A stretch of 64,000 nt of DNA from Cyanophora paradoxa (Eukaryota > Glaucocystophyceae > Cyanophorales > Cyanophoraceae). Below the pieces are notes generated by a model. It was not told the DNA's origin. It saw only the letters and a list, made by a program, of their open reading frames with translations, and did no database searches. This document shows, piece by piece, positions 10,001 to 17,316 of this stretch (position 1 is its first letter; each line of letters opens with the position of its first letter). Made by a program: the position numbers and the translations under genes. The stretch lies in contig QPMI01000689.1 in the NCBI GenBank assembly GCA_004431415.1, positions 50,723-114,722 on the forward strand, given 5' to 3'.

Positions 10001-10302
10001 ACAACAACTTCCCTTCTGGCTCTGTAAGTGAGCCAGCGATATAATTCATTCATGGCTGTTCCATCTTCTGCCTCAGGTTCTATTTGCCTTAGGCGATCTA
10101 GTTCATCCAAGGTTTCAATTTTATCATATAGGTTATTTGCTTTTCTGGTTAATCTGGCTAAAGTGGGTCTACCCTTTGCAATTAAATCTATTTCCCGGTC
10201 ATATTCAGCCTCTGTTATTTCATGGGCTGCATAAAGTGTTCCCAGCAATCCCATGAGTTCCCATTTCTTCTCTCTTATGAGTTTGTTGGTAATTCGGGGC
10301 AT
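7057..10302 (-). CDS. Protein-primed family B DNA polymerase, 1081 aa
   Basis: It replicates the element, presumably from a protein primer at the linear ends. Polymerase motifs are clear: motif A DANNLYGY (D694), motif B KLMNNSIYGK (K846) and motif C HDTDSF (D945/D947). The N-terminal half has the long extension usual in Polinton and adintovirus polymerases. It contains a C2H2-like segment (CDTCLSRF...H) and an HNH/endonuclease VII-like zinc segment (CYLCSERF...HDHHTGHY...CRNCNL). At about residue 420, where family members carry the Exo I DxE motif, this protein reads YCKIEHRS, so proofreading may be lost. The element 2 homologue reads YFDFET there. Start is the ATG at 10302. Confidence 0.93.
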   Translation of the reverse strand: MPRITNKLIREKKWELMGLLGTLYAAHEITEAEYDREIDLIAKGRPTLARLTRKANNLYDKIETLDELDRLRQIEPEAEDGTAMNELYRWLTYRARREVVVDVIEFLDRIATSLPNRLRQGLDQFRAIKVRLSFICKFVKVSNPQVWISKYIYSDYFVLTRSRNIRTELNKAAQMCQEQMNVVDSYRLERIEILRVAIMSYAPTGGCFLQTPEWIARKRATVNIRNIDDSCFENAILAYIHRKAINSHKRNELSQYRKWKYSAIAYNPLALNFDNIPFPVACDAEIIDKFEAQNAGISINIFGIDGEVVYPLHQSSNPGRKHKVNLMLIFDDEGNGHYITIMSLSRLLKVNHETYNDQKLHYCDTCLSRFRSEAKLTAHVDSNRCIDWRLSKGITPKPETTIEFGLKNLRKTVWLPVVVYCKIEHRSIPIDASKSKREVSAVNIRIVTGADVQDFRFEGQDPMGGLFECLESKARELIDFLFTNIPMNELTDEQKAVYRATKHCYLCSERFTKENFKCRDHDHHTGHYIAPACRNCNLHRRISKQTKVAVVVDQMDDCGTFIFRKIAGMGDKKRIEILSKNFDQYLSLQWGLYKFIDASNFMDFGAADVTELMNKFQAFRRLSHSVYGLDPVHYVSAPGLSWDAMLRTTKAKIELISDVEQYEFVERGIRGGFATMPCRYAEADGENSHIMLFDANNLYGYCLSQPIPVGDFRWETEFNPQDNRSSFLEVDLDYPIRLFLDHSDFPLIINKKIVEYAELSQYQKSLLDLSGEELDKTPKLTATFGSVTNYVISEPLLQYLLDKGVKLSKVHRVLSFTVAPVMKSYIELNTDMRRKAVNKFEADFYKLMNNSIYGKCIESCRGRSVVKIANTEKLFMKYAASPLVKSTSPISERAVAFEFYTKHVKLDKPVAIGAYVLDAAKLHNYKFFYDTVRSQWSKAKLLFHDTDSFCLYIESKTLQKDIENISYALDLGGSNRMTPGKYKNEMPGSAILEYVGLRAKVYSFRTAEIERSKLSGTSTEELQFNDFKECLFAGISKTVTAKQKRRADHTIIDTVSRRVALNCFDAKRYILPDGINSVPFN

Positions 10303-10363
10303 TATTCCTAACTTGTTCCTATTCTAAGGGGATATTTTATTTTAGGATGTTCTAAACGCATTT

Positions 10364-10714
10364 TTAAAATGTTTTAATGGATCCATTGGCTTCCTCTGAA
10401 TGGAATCGCAAAAACCGATTAATTCTAAATCTTGATTTCGGTTTTTGTAAATTGACTATCCAAGGTTCAAACAGATACATGTAATATGCTTCTCTGTTCA
10501 TTAGGTCTTCATGCCCACCATTCTTGCTTGAATACAAGACTGAAAACTTGACATCAGCAGCCTTGCATAGGTCTGCTGTGGATTTCATTTCACCTGATTT
10601 GTGTTGTCTCCATCTTTTGTGTAGTGGCTGTGAGGTTCTCCCTATGTAGATTTTGTTCATTTCCTGACTCTCAATCATATAGATCGATCCAGAATCATGA
10701 TCTGTTCCAGCCAT
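10364..10714 (-). CDS. GIY-YIG nuclease, 116 aa
   Basis: A small single-domain nuclease. SIYMI at residues 10-14 and YIG at 23-25 give the GIY-YIG signature (Ser replacing the first Gly). They are followed by R26, the RW/H basic helix (HKRWRQHK), catalytic-type E75 (MNREAYYMYLF) and N89. Family members nick or cut DNA; in viruses and mobile elements they act in repair, recombination or homing. It sits between PolB and the RING gene, transcribed with PolB. It is close to the minimal length for the family, with no added DNA-binding domain. Confidence 0.85.
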   Translation of the reverse strand: MAGTDHDSGSIYMIESQEMNKIYIGRTSQPLHKRWRQHKSGEMKSTADLCKAADVKFSVLYSSKNGGHEDLMNREAYYMYLFEPWIVNLQKPKSRFRINRFLRFHSEEANGSIKTF

Positions 10715-10841
10715 GTCTTACTTCTAACATAAAAATATATTTTTCTATCTCTTAAATCATTTTTTGGAAATGGCTTAAAGCGAATTTGAAAAAAGGATAT
10801 AGAGGAAAAATTATTTTCTTTTCTACTAGTAGAAAGGATCG

Positions 10842-11327
10842 ATGAATACCCAAGATATCATAGAAACCCTGAAAGCTTCGACCTCAATACCTGTTGAGGA
10901 TGCCACAAGTATGTTTACTGATGCAACTAGAGATCTTTTGGATCGCTCTGTGAGTGAAAACAAAATCTTTGTGATCTCAAACACTGAAAAGCATGTCAAA
11001 ATGTTTCGGAATTTGAATGTGGTCAATGGATATTCTCCTGAGAGAAGGCAACTTTGCTTCATTCTCTTCAAAGACAGTGGTTACCTAGTTCCCCAATCGA
11101 TTTCTAAGAGTATTCTGAAATCGTTCTTACATGATGTCATCATATCTTTTGAGAGGGAAGAGGATACAACATGTGTTATTTGTTTGGAAACTGATGAACC
11201 CCCTGGGACATGGAGTTGTTTCAAGTGTAATAGTCAAGTATGTGGTGACTGCACAGCAAAGCTGCCATCAAAAGATCAATTCAAATGTCCAGTATGTAGA
11301 AGTGATCTTAGTGTTAAGTTGACTTAG
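10842..11327 (+). CDS. C-terminal RING-type zinc finger protein, 161 aa
   Basis: Residues 1-105 are an unrecognised domain rich in Ile, Ser and Thr. The last 50 residues form a cysteine-only RING-like finger, CVICLE...CFKC...CGDC...FKCPVCRSDL, with eight Cys in C-x2-C-x11-C-x2-C-x4-C-x2-C-x10-C-x2-C spacing. Such proteins are usually E3 ubiquitin ligases, so a role in countering host defences or modifying capsid or host proteins is plausible but unproven. It is divergent from the GIY-YIG gene (128-bp AT-rich gap containing GGATATAGAGG near 10795) and convergent with the primase gene. Confidence 0.75.
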   Translation: MNTQDIIETLKASTSIPVEDATSMFTDATRDLLDRSVSENKIFVISNTEKHVKMFRNLNVVNGYSPERRQLCFILFKDSGYLVPQSISKSILKSFLHDVIISFEREEDTTCVICLETDEPPGTWSCFKCNSQVCGDCTAKLPSKDQFKCPVCRSDLSVKLT

Positions 11328-11505
11328 TGGGTGGAGTTGAGGCACTTTTTATTTCTTTTTAGGGCAGAGTCCTCTTTCAGAATCTGTGAAAAAATGAGTC
11401 AACTCCCCCCACTTAGTCAACCTAATCGATAAATAAACCATAAATAAAAGACTGTTTGGGTCTTTTATGATAAATTTGAGTCAACTATGAGTCCACTTTT
11501 GAATA
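11318..11505. repeat. Internal copy of the GTTGACTAAGTGG inverted motif between convergent genes
   Basis: The spacer holds GTTGACTTAGTGGGTGGAG (11319 on) and, about 75 bp on, the complementary GAGTCAACTCCCCCCAC with TTAGTCAAC, then GAGTCAACTATGAGTCCAC. The same paired words occur in both terminal repeats (4673-4800 and 30945-31070). It could be a bidirectional terminator or a protein-binding site shared with the termini. Confidence 0.5.
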
Positions 11506-11508
11506 AAC

Positions 11509-14103
11509 CTAAACTTCAACATCAGAATCATAATCTGATGCATCTGGATCAGCAGCAGGTAGGTCCTGTTTCATTCTTGGATTAGCTTCTTCCTCAATAG
11601 TGTCATCATCTACAAGTTTCATCTTTCTGAATTCCTCAAATACTTGTGGGAATAGGAAATGATAGTATTGTTTGCCATTTGTAGTTTTCACTTGAATATA
11701 TGTAACACTTCTCATTTCAGTATAATATCTGCGACTATTATAATCGTTTTTATATTTGTTGCTGGTAATGAACTCCTGGAACCACTTCCAGGTTTCCACA
11801 AGGCTACCAGACTTGCATTTATTCTCGGAAATTAAGCCTCGATCCACAAGCCACTTAGTGAACATAAGAATGATTGGGGCGCATACCTGCTGGGCTAAAT
11901 AGTATTTATTTGTAAGGGGTCTATCAGCAATCCAGTTCACATCCTCACAGTCAACTTTGGTTCTCAAATAGTGGGCAATGTTTCGAATATTGCAGTGATC
12001 ATTAAGCCATTTTACAAGTGGAAGGAAGTATGACCTATCCTTTGCGAATTTCTTACTAACTTCAACAACCACAAATCGCCTATCTCCAGCTTCAATTTTC
12101 ACTGGAATGTTATTATTGCTGGTAAATATAATCCTGGCAAAGTTGCTTTTTGTGTATGAATCTATCCCTTTGTGTTCAATTACAATCTTATCAGAAGTTA
12201 TGAGATCTTTGAGCATATCATTATTTTCGAATGTGTCCTTGCCTGAGGCTTCATTGACAACAATCAAGATCTTATCCTCTCTGTTGTGGGCAAATCGACC
12301 AAACAGATCCTCTTTTGGCTTACCAGTTGCATAACTCAGGGCATCTCCAAGTATCTTCTTTTGAAAAGTATCAACCAACACATTCTTACCAGTTCCTTGT
12401 TCACCAATGAAGATTATGGATACTCCATTGAGTTCCCCAGGCTTTTGCAGCATGTGGGCAAACCATTTCAATAGATATTCGTAGGTATTTTGATCCTCAC
12501 CAGACATTAAGAACAAGTGATCTAGGAAAGGCTTAATCATCTCAGCAGTTACATCCTCTGGAGCATTTTCGAATTGCTGATGGTCAACCTTCATTCCTGG
12601 ATAGAGATTAAATACAGACTTGCATTTGGCACTGAGAGTAGCAGGAGGTGGGAGGAAATCCATGTAAGTTGATCTTGTGGCTGTTGGATCCACAATCCAT
12701 TTCCTAAATGATTGCTCCCATTTCTCTTTCTCATTATCTGTCCCCTCATTCACAATCACCTTATGCATCAAGTGGGGGAAATGCTTTGTAGAGAGCTTCC
12801 CAATATCTTTTGGCATCCAGCAAAGTAGTTGTTCATCCCAGAGCATCACACAACCAACATTTTCAACATGATGCATTCGAGCATTGAAATACCTCTTATG
12901 CACATTGTAATGTTCAGCCAAAGGAGGGATACTTGCAGTCTTGTAATCGATTTCATCTGTGTCCTCTGGTAGGAATGCATACTTTTTGGGGAAGAGTTCC
13001 TTGAAAAGCTCATTGTTATCTTTGCTCAACCAATAAACCAAGGATTTGAAGGTTAACACTTTGCCAGGCTCAACCTTCTTCTTGCTTCTGCGAAGCTGTG
13101 TAAACTTCTCCTGGCATTCATCATAATCATACTTGTCACTCTGTTCTGAGAATTGGTGGAAGAGTTCAGCTTGCATTTTAGGGGTGAACTTGTTGTCTTC
13201 CCCAACATTGATGATGACCAGTCCTACATCAATCCAAGTTTTATACTCATTAGCTCTCTCACCATTCAGACCCATTATAACACTTTGTAGCAGCTCGAAA
13301 GTAACAGGATTTTCGGGTTCAGTGTCTTTTTCAGCTTCTACCTTCTCAGTCTTCACTTTATCACTTTTTGGCTCCTTTTTAACTGGTTTTGGCTCAGGGC
13401 TATAATTTGCGAATGCAGAAATATTCGATTCATCCACAAGTTTAGTAGTAGCTGAGAAGTAAGATACAAAGAAGTCCTCATTTCGCATTAACACTTTGTC
13501 ACAGTCAACGAATTTCTTAAAGCAAACGTTTTTATCAACATCTTTTTTCGATTTATTTTGAGCATCCAGAGTCTCACCTTTGCAGCAATTGAGGCAGATA
13601 AGGTTCTGTGTGGAGCTGTACACTCCACTGTCATAATCCTCATTTTTCACCAATCCCATTGCTTTGAAAAGCTTGGGGATATCTTCATGTTTGCATGCAA
13701 GCGATTTAATGATAAAGTGGGCTGAGATCTTGAACTTGGTGACATCCTCCTTGATCAAATAAACCCTTCTATGGCGAACTGCAACAGCAATATCGTTAAT
13801 CGAAGTGGTCCCAGATCGCTTCCATAGCTTATCTCTCATCTCTCTTACAACAGCTTCCGCCTCAGCATAGTTATCAGCAATGTTCTCCTTCAAATCAGCG
13901 AATTTATCCAGGTCCAGGTAAACTCTGGTGACTTGTTCAGGCTGAATGCATTCAGCCCAGGTCTTAATCTTGCTATTATCAATGGCTTCAAGGGCATCTT
14001 CGGCAGAATCAAATACATGGGTGACCTTGTTGCGATCACCAATGAGAGTACTAAGGAATGTAGCGTTTTCAACAGGGGTGGCGAATTTCTCGATTTTGTT
14101 CAT
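11509..14103 (-). CDS. AEP-type primase fused to SF3 helicase (D5-like), 864 aa
   Basis: The N-terminal part looks like an archaeo-eukaryotic primase: VYLDLD (D64, D66) as the metal-binding pair, KISAHFIIKS (H129), and a DSGVYSSTQNLICLNC segment. An acidic/Lys linker follows at about 240-265. The C-terminal part is an SF3 ATPase: Walker A GEQGTGKN at about residue 566, then ILIVVNEASG (Walker B/sensor region) and NFARIIFTSNNN as motif C. It would prime or unwind element DNA. Replication by both a primase-helicase and a protein-primed PolB is known in some Polinton-like viruses. The element 2 equivalent shares the helicase but has an unrelated N-terminal domain. Confidence 0.85.
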   Translation of the reverse strand: MNKIEKFATPVENATFLSTLIGDRNKVTHVFDSAEDALEAIDNSKIKTWAECIQPEQVTRVYLDLDKFADLKENIADNYAEAEAVVREMRDKLWKRSGTTSINDIAVAVRHRRVYLIKEDVTKFKISAHFIIKSLACKHEDIPKLFKAMGLVKNEDYDSGVYSSTQNLICLNCCKGETLDAQNKSKKDVDKNVCFKKFVDCDKVLMRNEDFFVSYFSATTKLVDESNISAFANYSPEPKPVKKEPKSDKVKTEKVEAEKDTEPENPVTFELLQSVIMGLNGERANEYKTWIDVGLVIINVGEDNKFTPKMQAELFHQFSEQSDKYDYDECQEKFTQLRRSKKKVEPGKVLTFKSLVYWLSKDNNELFKELFPKKYAFLPEDTDEIDYKTASIPPLAEHYNVHKRYFNARMHHVENVGCVMLWDEQLLCWMPKDIGKLSTKHFPHLMHKVIVNEGTDNEKEKWEQSFRKWIVDPTATRSTYMDFLPPPATLSAKCKSVFNLYPGMKVDHQQFENAPEDVTAEMIKPFLDHLFLMSGEDQNTYEYLLKWFAHMLQKPGELNGVSIIFIGEQGTGKNVLVDTFQKKILGDALSYATGKPKEDLFGRFAHNREDKILIVVNEASGKDTFENNDMLKDLITSDKIVIEHKGIDSYTKSNFARIIFTSNNNIPVKIEAGDRRFVVVEVSKKFAKDRSYFLPLVKWLNDHCNIRNIAHYLRTKVDCEDVNWIADRPLTNKYYLAQQVCAPIILMFTKWLVDRGLISENKCKSGSLVETWKWFQEFITSNKYKNDYNSRRYYTEMRSVTYIQVKTTNGKQYYHFLFPQVFEEFRKMKLVDDDTIEEEANPRMKQDLPAADPDASDYDSDVEV

Positions 14104-14303
14104 TTTCGATTTTGGGGGACTTCTACCTTTAACGAAGAAAATAATTTCGGAAGGAGGAATTGTTTTTTGCCAAGTCCTTAAGTAGTTTTGGGTCGGGATA
14201 CTGTCTCGATGTAAAGGTACAGTTTTTAAAAAGAGGGAAGAAAGCTGTCATTTTTTTGCCTCCGATCAAATCGATTTCTACAAAATTTGTTTCGATCGAG
14301 AAT

Positions 14304-14630
14304 TTATTCCTCGATATATTTCCGAGGTCTTCCAACCGGTTTATGCTCTTTGGTTTTCTTGGGCTGTTCATCTTTCTTCTTGTGGTAATATTCCAGCGCT
14401 TTTGCCTTTTTCTGTTCGCGATATTCTTCATTTTCCCTGTATTTCCTCTGGTGTCTGAGGGCAATCTTTTTGAGTTCTTCTGGTGTGTGAACTGTAGCGG
14501 CTCCTTGGGATAATCGTTCCTCCTTCTTTTTATGATAGGCTTCGCGTTTTCTTTGGGCATCTTGCTCCCTTTTCAGTCTCAGCTTCTCTGCTTTTTCATC
14601 ATCTGTGAGTATCTTGCGGATATTCGGCAT
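14304..14630 (-). CDS. Small basic KYRE/AT-hook protein, 108 aa
   Basis: Highly charged and probably coiled (EKAEKLRLKREQDAQRKREA). It ends in a block RKYRENEEYREQKKAKALEYY followed by an AT-hook-like VGRPRKY. The same block and hook occur in the 81-aa protein at 15188-15433 and in two proteins of element 2 (54762 and 59805), so these are paralogues. The GRP core suggests minor-groove binding to AT-rich DNA, so a genome-packing or regulatory role is likely. The overlapping alternative frame (14129-14560) lacks this conservation. The 200 bp between the stop and the primase gene are non-coding. Confidence 0.65.
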   Translation of the reverse strand: MPNIRKILTDDEKAEKLRLKREQDAQRKREAYHKKKEERLSQGAATVHTPEELKKIALRHQRKYRENEEYREQKKAKALEYYHKKKDEQPKKTKEHKPVGRPRKYIEE

Positions 14631-14798
14631 TTCTCTTTAATAGTAGATACGAAAATAATTTTCCTCAATACAACCTATCTACTTTTTCCTTAAGTCATTT
14701 TTTGTTGCGAACACCAGTTCCTGTCTATAAACTGTGGCAACAAAAAATGATTAGGTGAAAGCAGCTTGATATTTATCAGATATAATTACAAATCAGTA

Positions 14799-15107
14799 AT
14801 GGCTGCTCGAACTGCAAGAGGAATTCTGTTTGACAAGTTGGAGAAAAATCCTATAGTGAATGGACATAAGGGATTGGTAGATGCTATGGTCGAAAGTAGT
14901 CTTCAATCAAAAGGGATAAACATCAATCATACAGACAACACAAGAACCAAACAGTTTCGACAGAAATTAGAGAAAGACATATTGACAATGACACTTGATC
15001 CAAACTACATGCCTTCGATTGGTAAAAAGAATCATTCAGGCTCTGCCACAAGAAAGCGACTTTTAACCAAATTGATGAATCGTTCTATTGCAGCCACTAG
15101 CGATTAA
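14799..15107 (+). CDS. Unidentified 102-aa protein
   Basis: Starts MAARTARG at the ATG at 14799, after a short AT-rich leader with TATAATTAC. It is a hydrophilic, Lys/Arg/Asn-rich helical protein (RTKQFRQKLEKDI) with no recognised domain and no counterpart found in element 2. It is the only plus-strand gene in its neighbourhood and converges with the 81-aa gene ending at 15188. Confidence 0.5.
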   Translation: MAARTARGILFDKLEKNPIVNGHKGLVDAMVESSLQSKGININHTDNTRTKQFRQKLEKDILTMTLDPNYMPSIGKKNHSGSATRKRLLTKLMNRSIAATSD

Positions 15108-15187
15108 CCAATGAAGACACTAACTCCTGTGTATATATTTTTATAGCTGCCTCAGTTGCATACTGAGACCGCTTTTTCTCAATTATC

Positions 15188-15433
15188 TTATAGACCTGGG
15201 GGTCCATTGCTACTATCAGTTGGCAAATAATATTTAATCGGTCTTCCTCTGGGTCTCTGCTCCTCTTTTTGGGCTTTTCTGCGATAATAGGATGCTAGGG
15301 CTTGCTGCTTCTTATACTCTCTATATGCTGGGTCCTCTCTATATCGTTTCTGCATTGCTAGAATGTGTCTAATAGAACCCTCAGTAACAGGTTCATCACT
15401 GGTAAACTCGATTAAACTAATAGTATCCTCCAT
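15188..15433 (-). CDS. Small KYRE/AT-hook protein, 81 aa
   Basis: Acidic N-terminus (MEDTISLIEFTSDEP), then QKRYREDPAYREYKKQQALA and YYRRKAQ, then the hook PRGRPIKYYL. The element 2 orthologue at 54762-54992 is strongly conserved over the whole length, and the 108-aa protein upstream is a paralogue. Proposed role: a basic DNA-binding protein, perhaps core or histone-like. Its start overlaps the end of the 90-aa gene by 17 bp, typical of tightly packed viral genes. Confidence 0.7.
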   Translation of the reverse strand: MEDTISLIEFTSDEPVTEGSIRHILAMQKRYREDPAYREYKKQQALASYYRRKAQKEEQRPRGRPIKYYLPTDSSNGPPGL

Positions 15434-15689
15434 TTATATTCCCAGAGAAAACGTTTTCTGCTGACAGAGAACTTCTCCTTGGATACTCCTGCTGCTCATA
15501 TGTATACTCTGTGAGGTCTGCTGGCATTGACTCCACAGAAACTGTTGATCTCCTTCTCTCTCTTGCTTCTGAGGCATTATCCTCATTATCTGACATCTCA
15601 AACTCTATTGTTGTGTCACAGCATCCACTGTGGCAATTGCTCACCACATGCAGACTGAACATCTCGAAGAACTTTCGTATTATATCCAT
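15417..15689 (-). CDS. Conserved small protein with a CCDTTI motif, 90 aa
   Basis: The N-terminal 30 residues (EMFSLHVVSN, then CHSGCCDTTIEF) match the element 2 protein at 55018-55284 (DMFHIHVTSN, then CSCCDTTIDV). The remainder is Ser/Arg/Glu-rich and poorly conserved. Clustered cysteines could bind metal or form disulphides. The conserved head and free tail suggest a virion or interaction peptide. No family recognised. Confidence 0.6.
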   Translation of the reverse strand: MDIIRKFFEMFSLHVVSNCHSGCCDTTIEFEMSDNEDNASEARERRRSTVSVESMPADLTEYTYEQQEYPRRSSLSAENVFSGNINGGYY

Positions 15690-15711
15690 GTCTCTAATAA
15701 AACAGAGAAAA

Positions 15712-16446
15712 TTAAAGCCAAACTCGTCTTTTATATACTGTTGGGGCTACTCCCTTTTCTACTTCAGCTTTGGTGGCACCAGGTTCAATAGTTCCCTTTT
15801 GGGTCTTTGTTTTCATTTCATCTACTGCCTGCTCATCGATTTGGGTCTCTTTCTTAGCAATAAACTGTTTATCTGGGACACCAGTAATACCCATTTTATA
15901 AACTTCCTTTCGAAGCATCTCCTTTAGCTTAGCCCTCTCTTTCTTCTCAGTAACATACTGCTCCAAGGCACTTGATTTGGCTTCCAGATCTTTGAGTTTA
16001 GCAGTCATCTCATCCCATTGAGCCTTGGGAATTCGATGAACATTCTGAGTGGGAGCAGTCTTATATGTGACTTCACCAGCCATAGACTGGATTACCTTGT
16101 CTGATTCCTTACTTAGACCTTCACCTTTGCGAGCCAATGACAGATCTTGCAAGCCTAAACCTTTATCATCAGCAGCCCCAATAATTCGCCTGGCACCCTC
16201 AGCAACAGACTTCATCTTTGCTGTCTCAGGGGAAATGTTCAGTTGGTCAGCAGTTGAACTTTGTGGGGCTTTGTCATCGACTGATTCCTCATAGGCAGCA
16301 TTTAGGGGGTCTTCTTGGGGTTGTGAGGGTTTGATTTCGTTCATACCATTGAATTTCATTGGTTCAGTGTTAATAGATCCACTGTTTCCACCACCTGAAT
16401 AGCCAACAGCCCCAGCTGGGATCCCTATCTTTCGTTTGGGAGGCAT
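15712..16446 (-). CDS. Conserved 244-aa basic/coiled-coil protein of the morphogenesis block
   Basis: Starts MPPKRKIGIPAGAVGYSGGG, a basic patch followed by a Gly-rich flexible segment. It continues with a low-complexity polar region and a coiled coil at about 140-200 (DEMTAKLKDLEAKSSALEQY), and ends YKRRVWL. The element 2 copy (53999-54733) has exactly the same length and high identity, including both termini, so the protein is under constraint. Position between the packaging ATPase and the small basic proteins suggests a core, scaffold or minor virion protein. Function is inferred only. Upstream TCTAATAAAGA lies about 5 bp before the ATG. Confidence 0.7.
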   Translation of the reverse strand: MPPKRKIGIPAGAVGYSGGGNSGSINTEPMKFNGMNEIKPSQPQEDPLNAAYEESVDDKAPQSSTADQLNISPETAKMKSVAEGARRIIGAADDKGLGLQDLSLARKGEGLSKESDKVIQSMAGEVTYKTAPTQNVHRIPKAQWDEMTAKLKDLEAKSSALEQYVTEKKERAKLKEMLRKEVYKMGITGVPDKQFIAKKETQIDEQAVDEMKTKTQKGTIEPGATKAEVEKGVAPTVYKRRVWL

Positions 16447-16474
16447 TGTATCTTTATTAGAATGAGAGATAATC

Positions 16475-17257
16475 TTATAAACCGCGTTTATATCGCATCA
16501 ATTTATTGCTATGGACTTGGCTCTTCACTTCTTTGGGGGCTTCCTCTTTCTCTGGGGGTTTCAGCTCATCTTCTTTCTTTTTGGGCTTCCTGTGGAAGCG
16601 AGGGAATGGGAAATCTTTCACAAGGTCCGCTTTATCAACAAAGTATTTAACTGAGTAGCCAGCAGAGGACCAAACGATATACTGATAGGAGTGAACATAC
16701 TCTTCAAACATCTTGTAAAAGTCCTCCTTGTTTCGCATTATATTGTATTCTTCCTCTATGGCTTCAAGTTCTTTGCGATTAGCAGCACTCAAGAAAACAG
16801 CATAATCAGAATTAACTCGAATAGTCGAAGAAACCTTACGCAATTTCTGAGTTATGCAAATAATGCTTATTTGGGAATGGCGCCCGCGACTGTAAAGAGA
16901 TGACACCACCTTGTCTCTGGTTAAATCAATTATCTCATTATCAATTAAATCATCTAAAACAACACACATGTGGTTGACAGGTTCACCTTTTTCGATTTTC
17001 TCCTGCCTTTCATCCAAAAGCTTTGAAATGTAACCAGCATCCCATTTCCCAAGTTGCACAGTGGCAACTTGGTCCCAGAAATGATTGAAGCTGGTCCCAC
17101 TCACAACTAGGACAACATCAATAACTTTGGCATCATGTAATTGCTTTAACCAATACTTAACACATTCGCTTTTGCCCGTGGCACTTTTTCCTATAAAAAT
17201 GGCTCTGAAAACACCTTTTATCATTTCAGAGACATTAAACTCTTCTAAATCTTGCAT
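16475..17257 (-). CDS. FtsK/HerA-type genome packaging ATPase, 260 aa
   Basis: It drives viral DNA into the capsid. Walker A is IFIGKSATGKS (G23-S30) and Walker B is CVVLDDLID (about 98-106). These are followed by a conserved GRHSQISIICITQKLRKV segment with the sensor Gln, as in the Polinton and NCLDV packaging ATPases. The C-terminus is Lys/Glu/Pro-rich and basic at the very end (MRYKRGL). It lies between the 244-aa gene and the capsid gene, the usual Polinton neighbourhood. The upstream sequence TTATTTTTATCTG...TCTTTAT is conserved in element 2. Confidence 0.9.
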   Translation of the reverse strand: MQDLEEFNVSEMIKGVFRAIFIGKSATGKSECVKYWLKQLHDAKVIDVVLVVSGTSFNHFWDQVATVQLGKWDAGYISKLLDERQEKIEKGEPVNHMCVVLDDLIDNEIIDLTRDKVVSSLYSRGRHSQISIICITQKLRKVSSTIRVNSDYAVFLSAANRKELEAIEEEYNIMRNKEDFYKMFEEYVHSYQYIVWSSAGYSVKYFVDKADLVKDFPFPRFHRKPKKKEDELKPPEKEEAPKEVKSQVHSNKLMRYKRGL

Positions 17258-17316
17258 TGTTGTAGATCTTCCTAAATAAAGACAGATAAAAATAATGCAG
17301 GAAGACTGAAAATGGT

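Noticed and set aside
14129-14560. Alternative 143-aa reading over the KYRE/AT-hook gene
   Set aside because: The overlapping frame at 14304-14630 carries the block conserved in three other proteins; this one does not.
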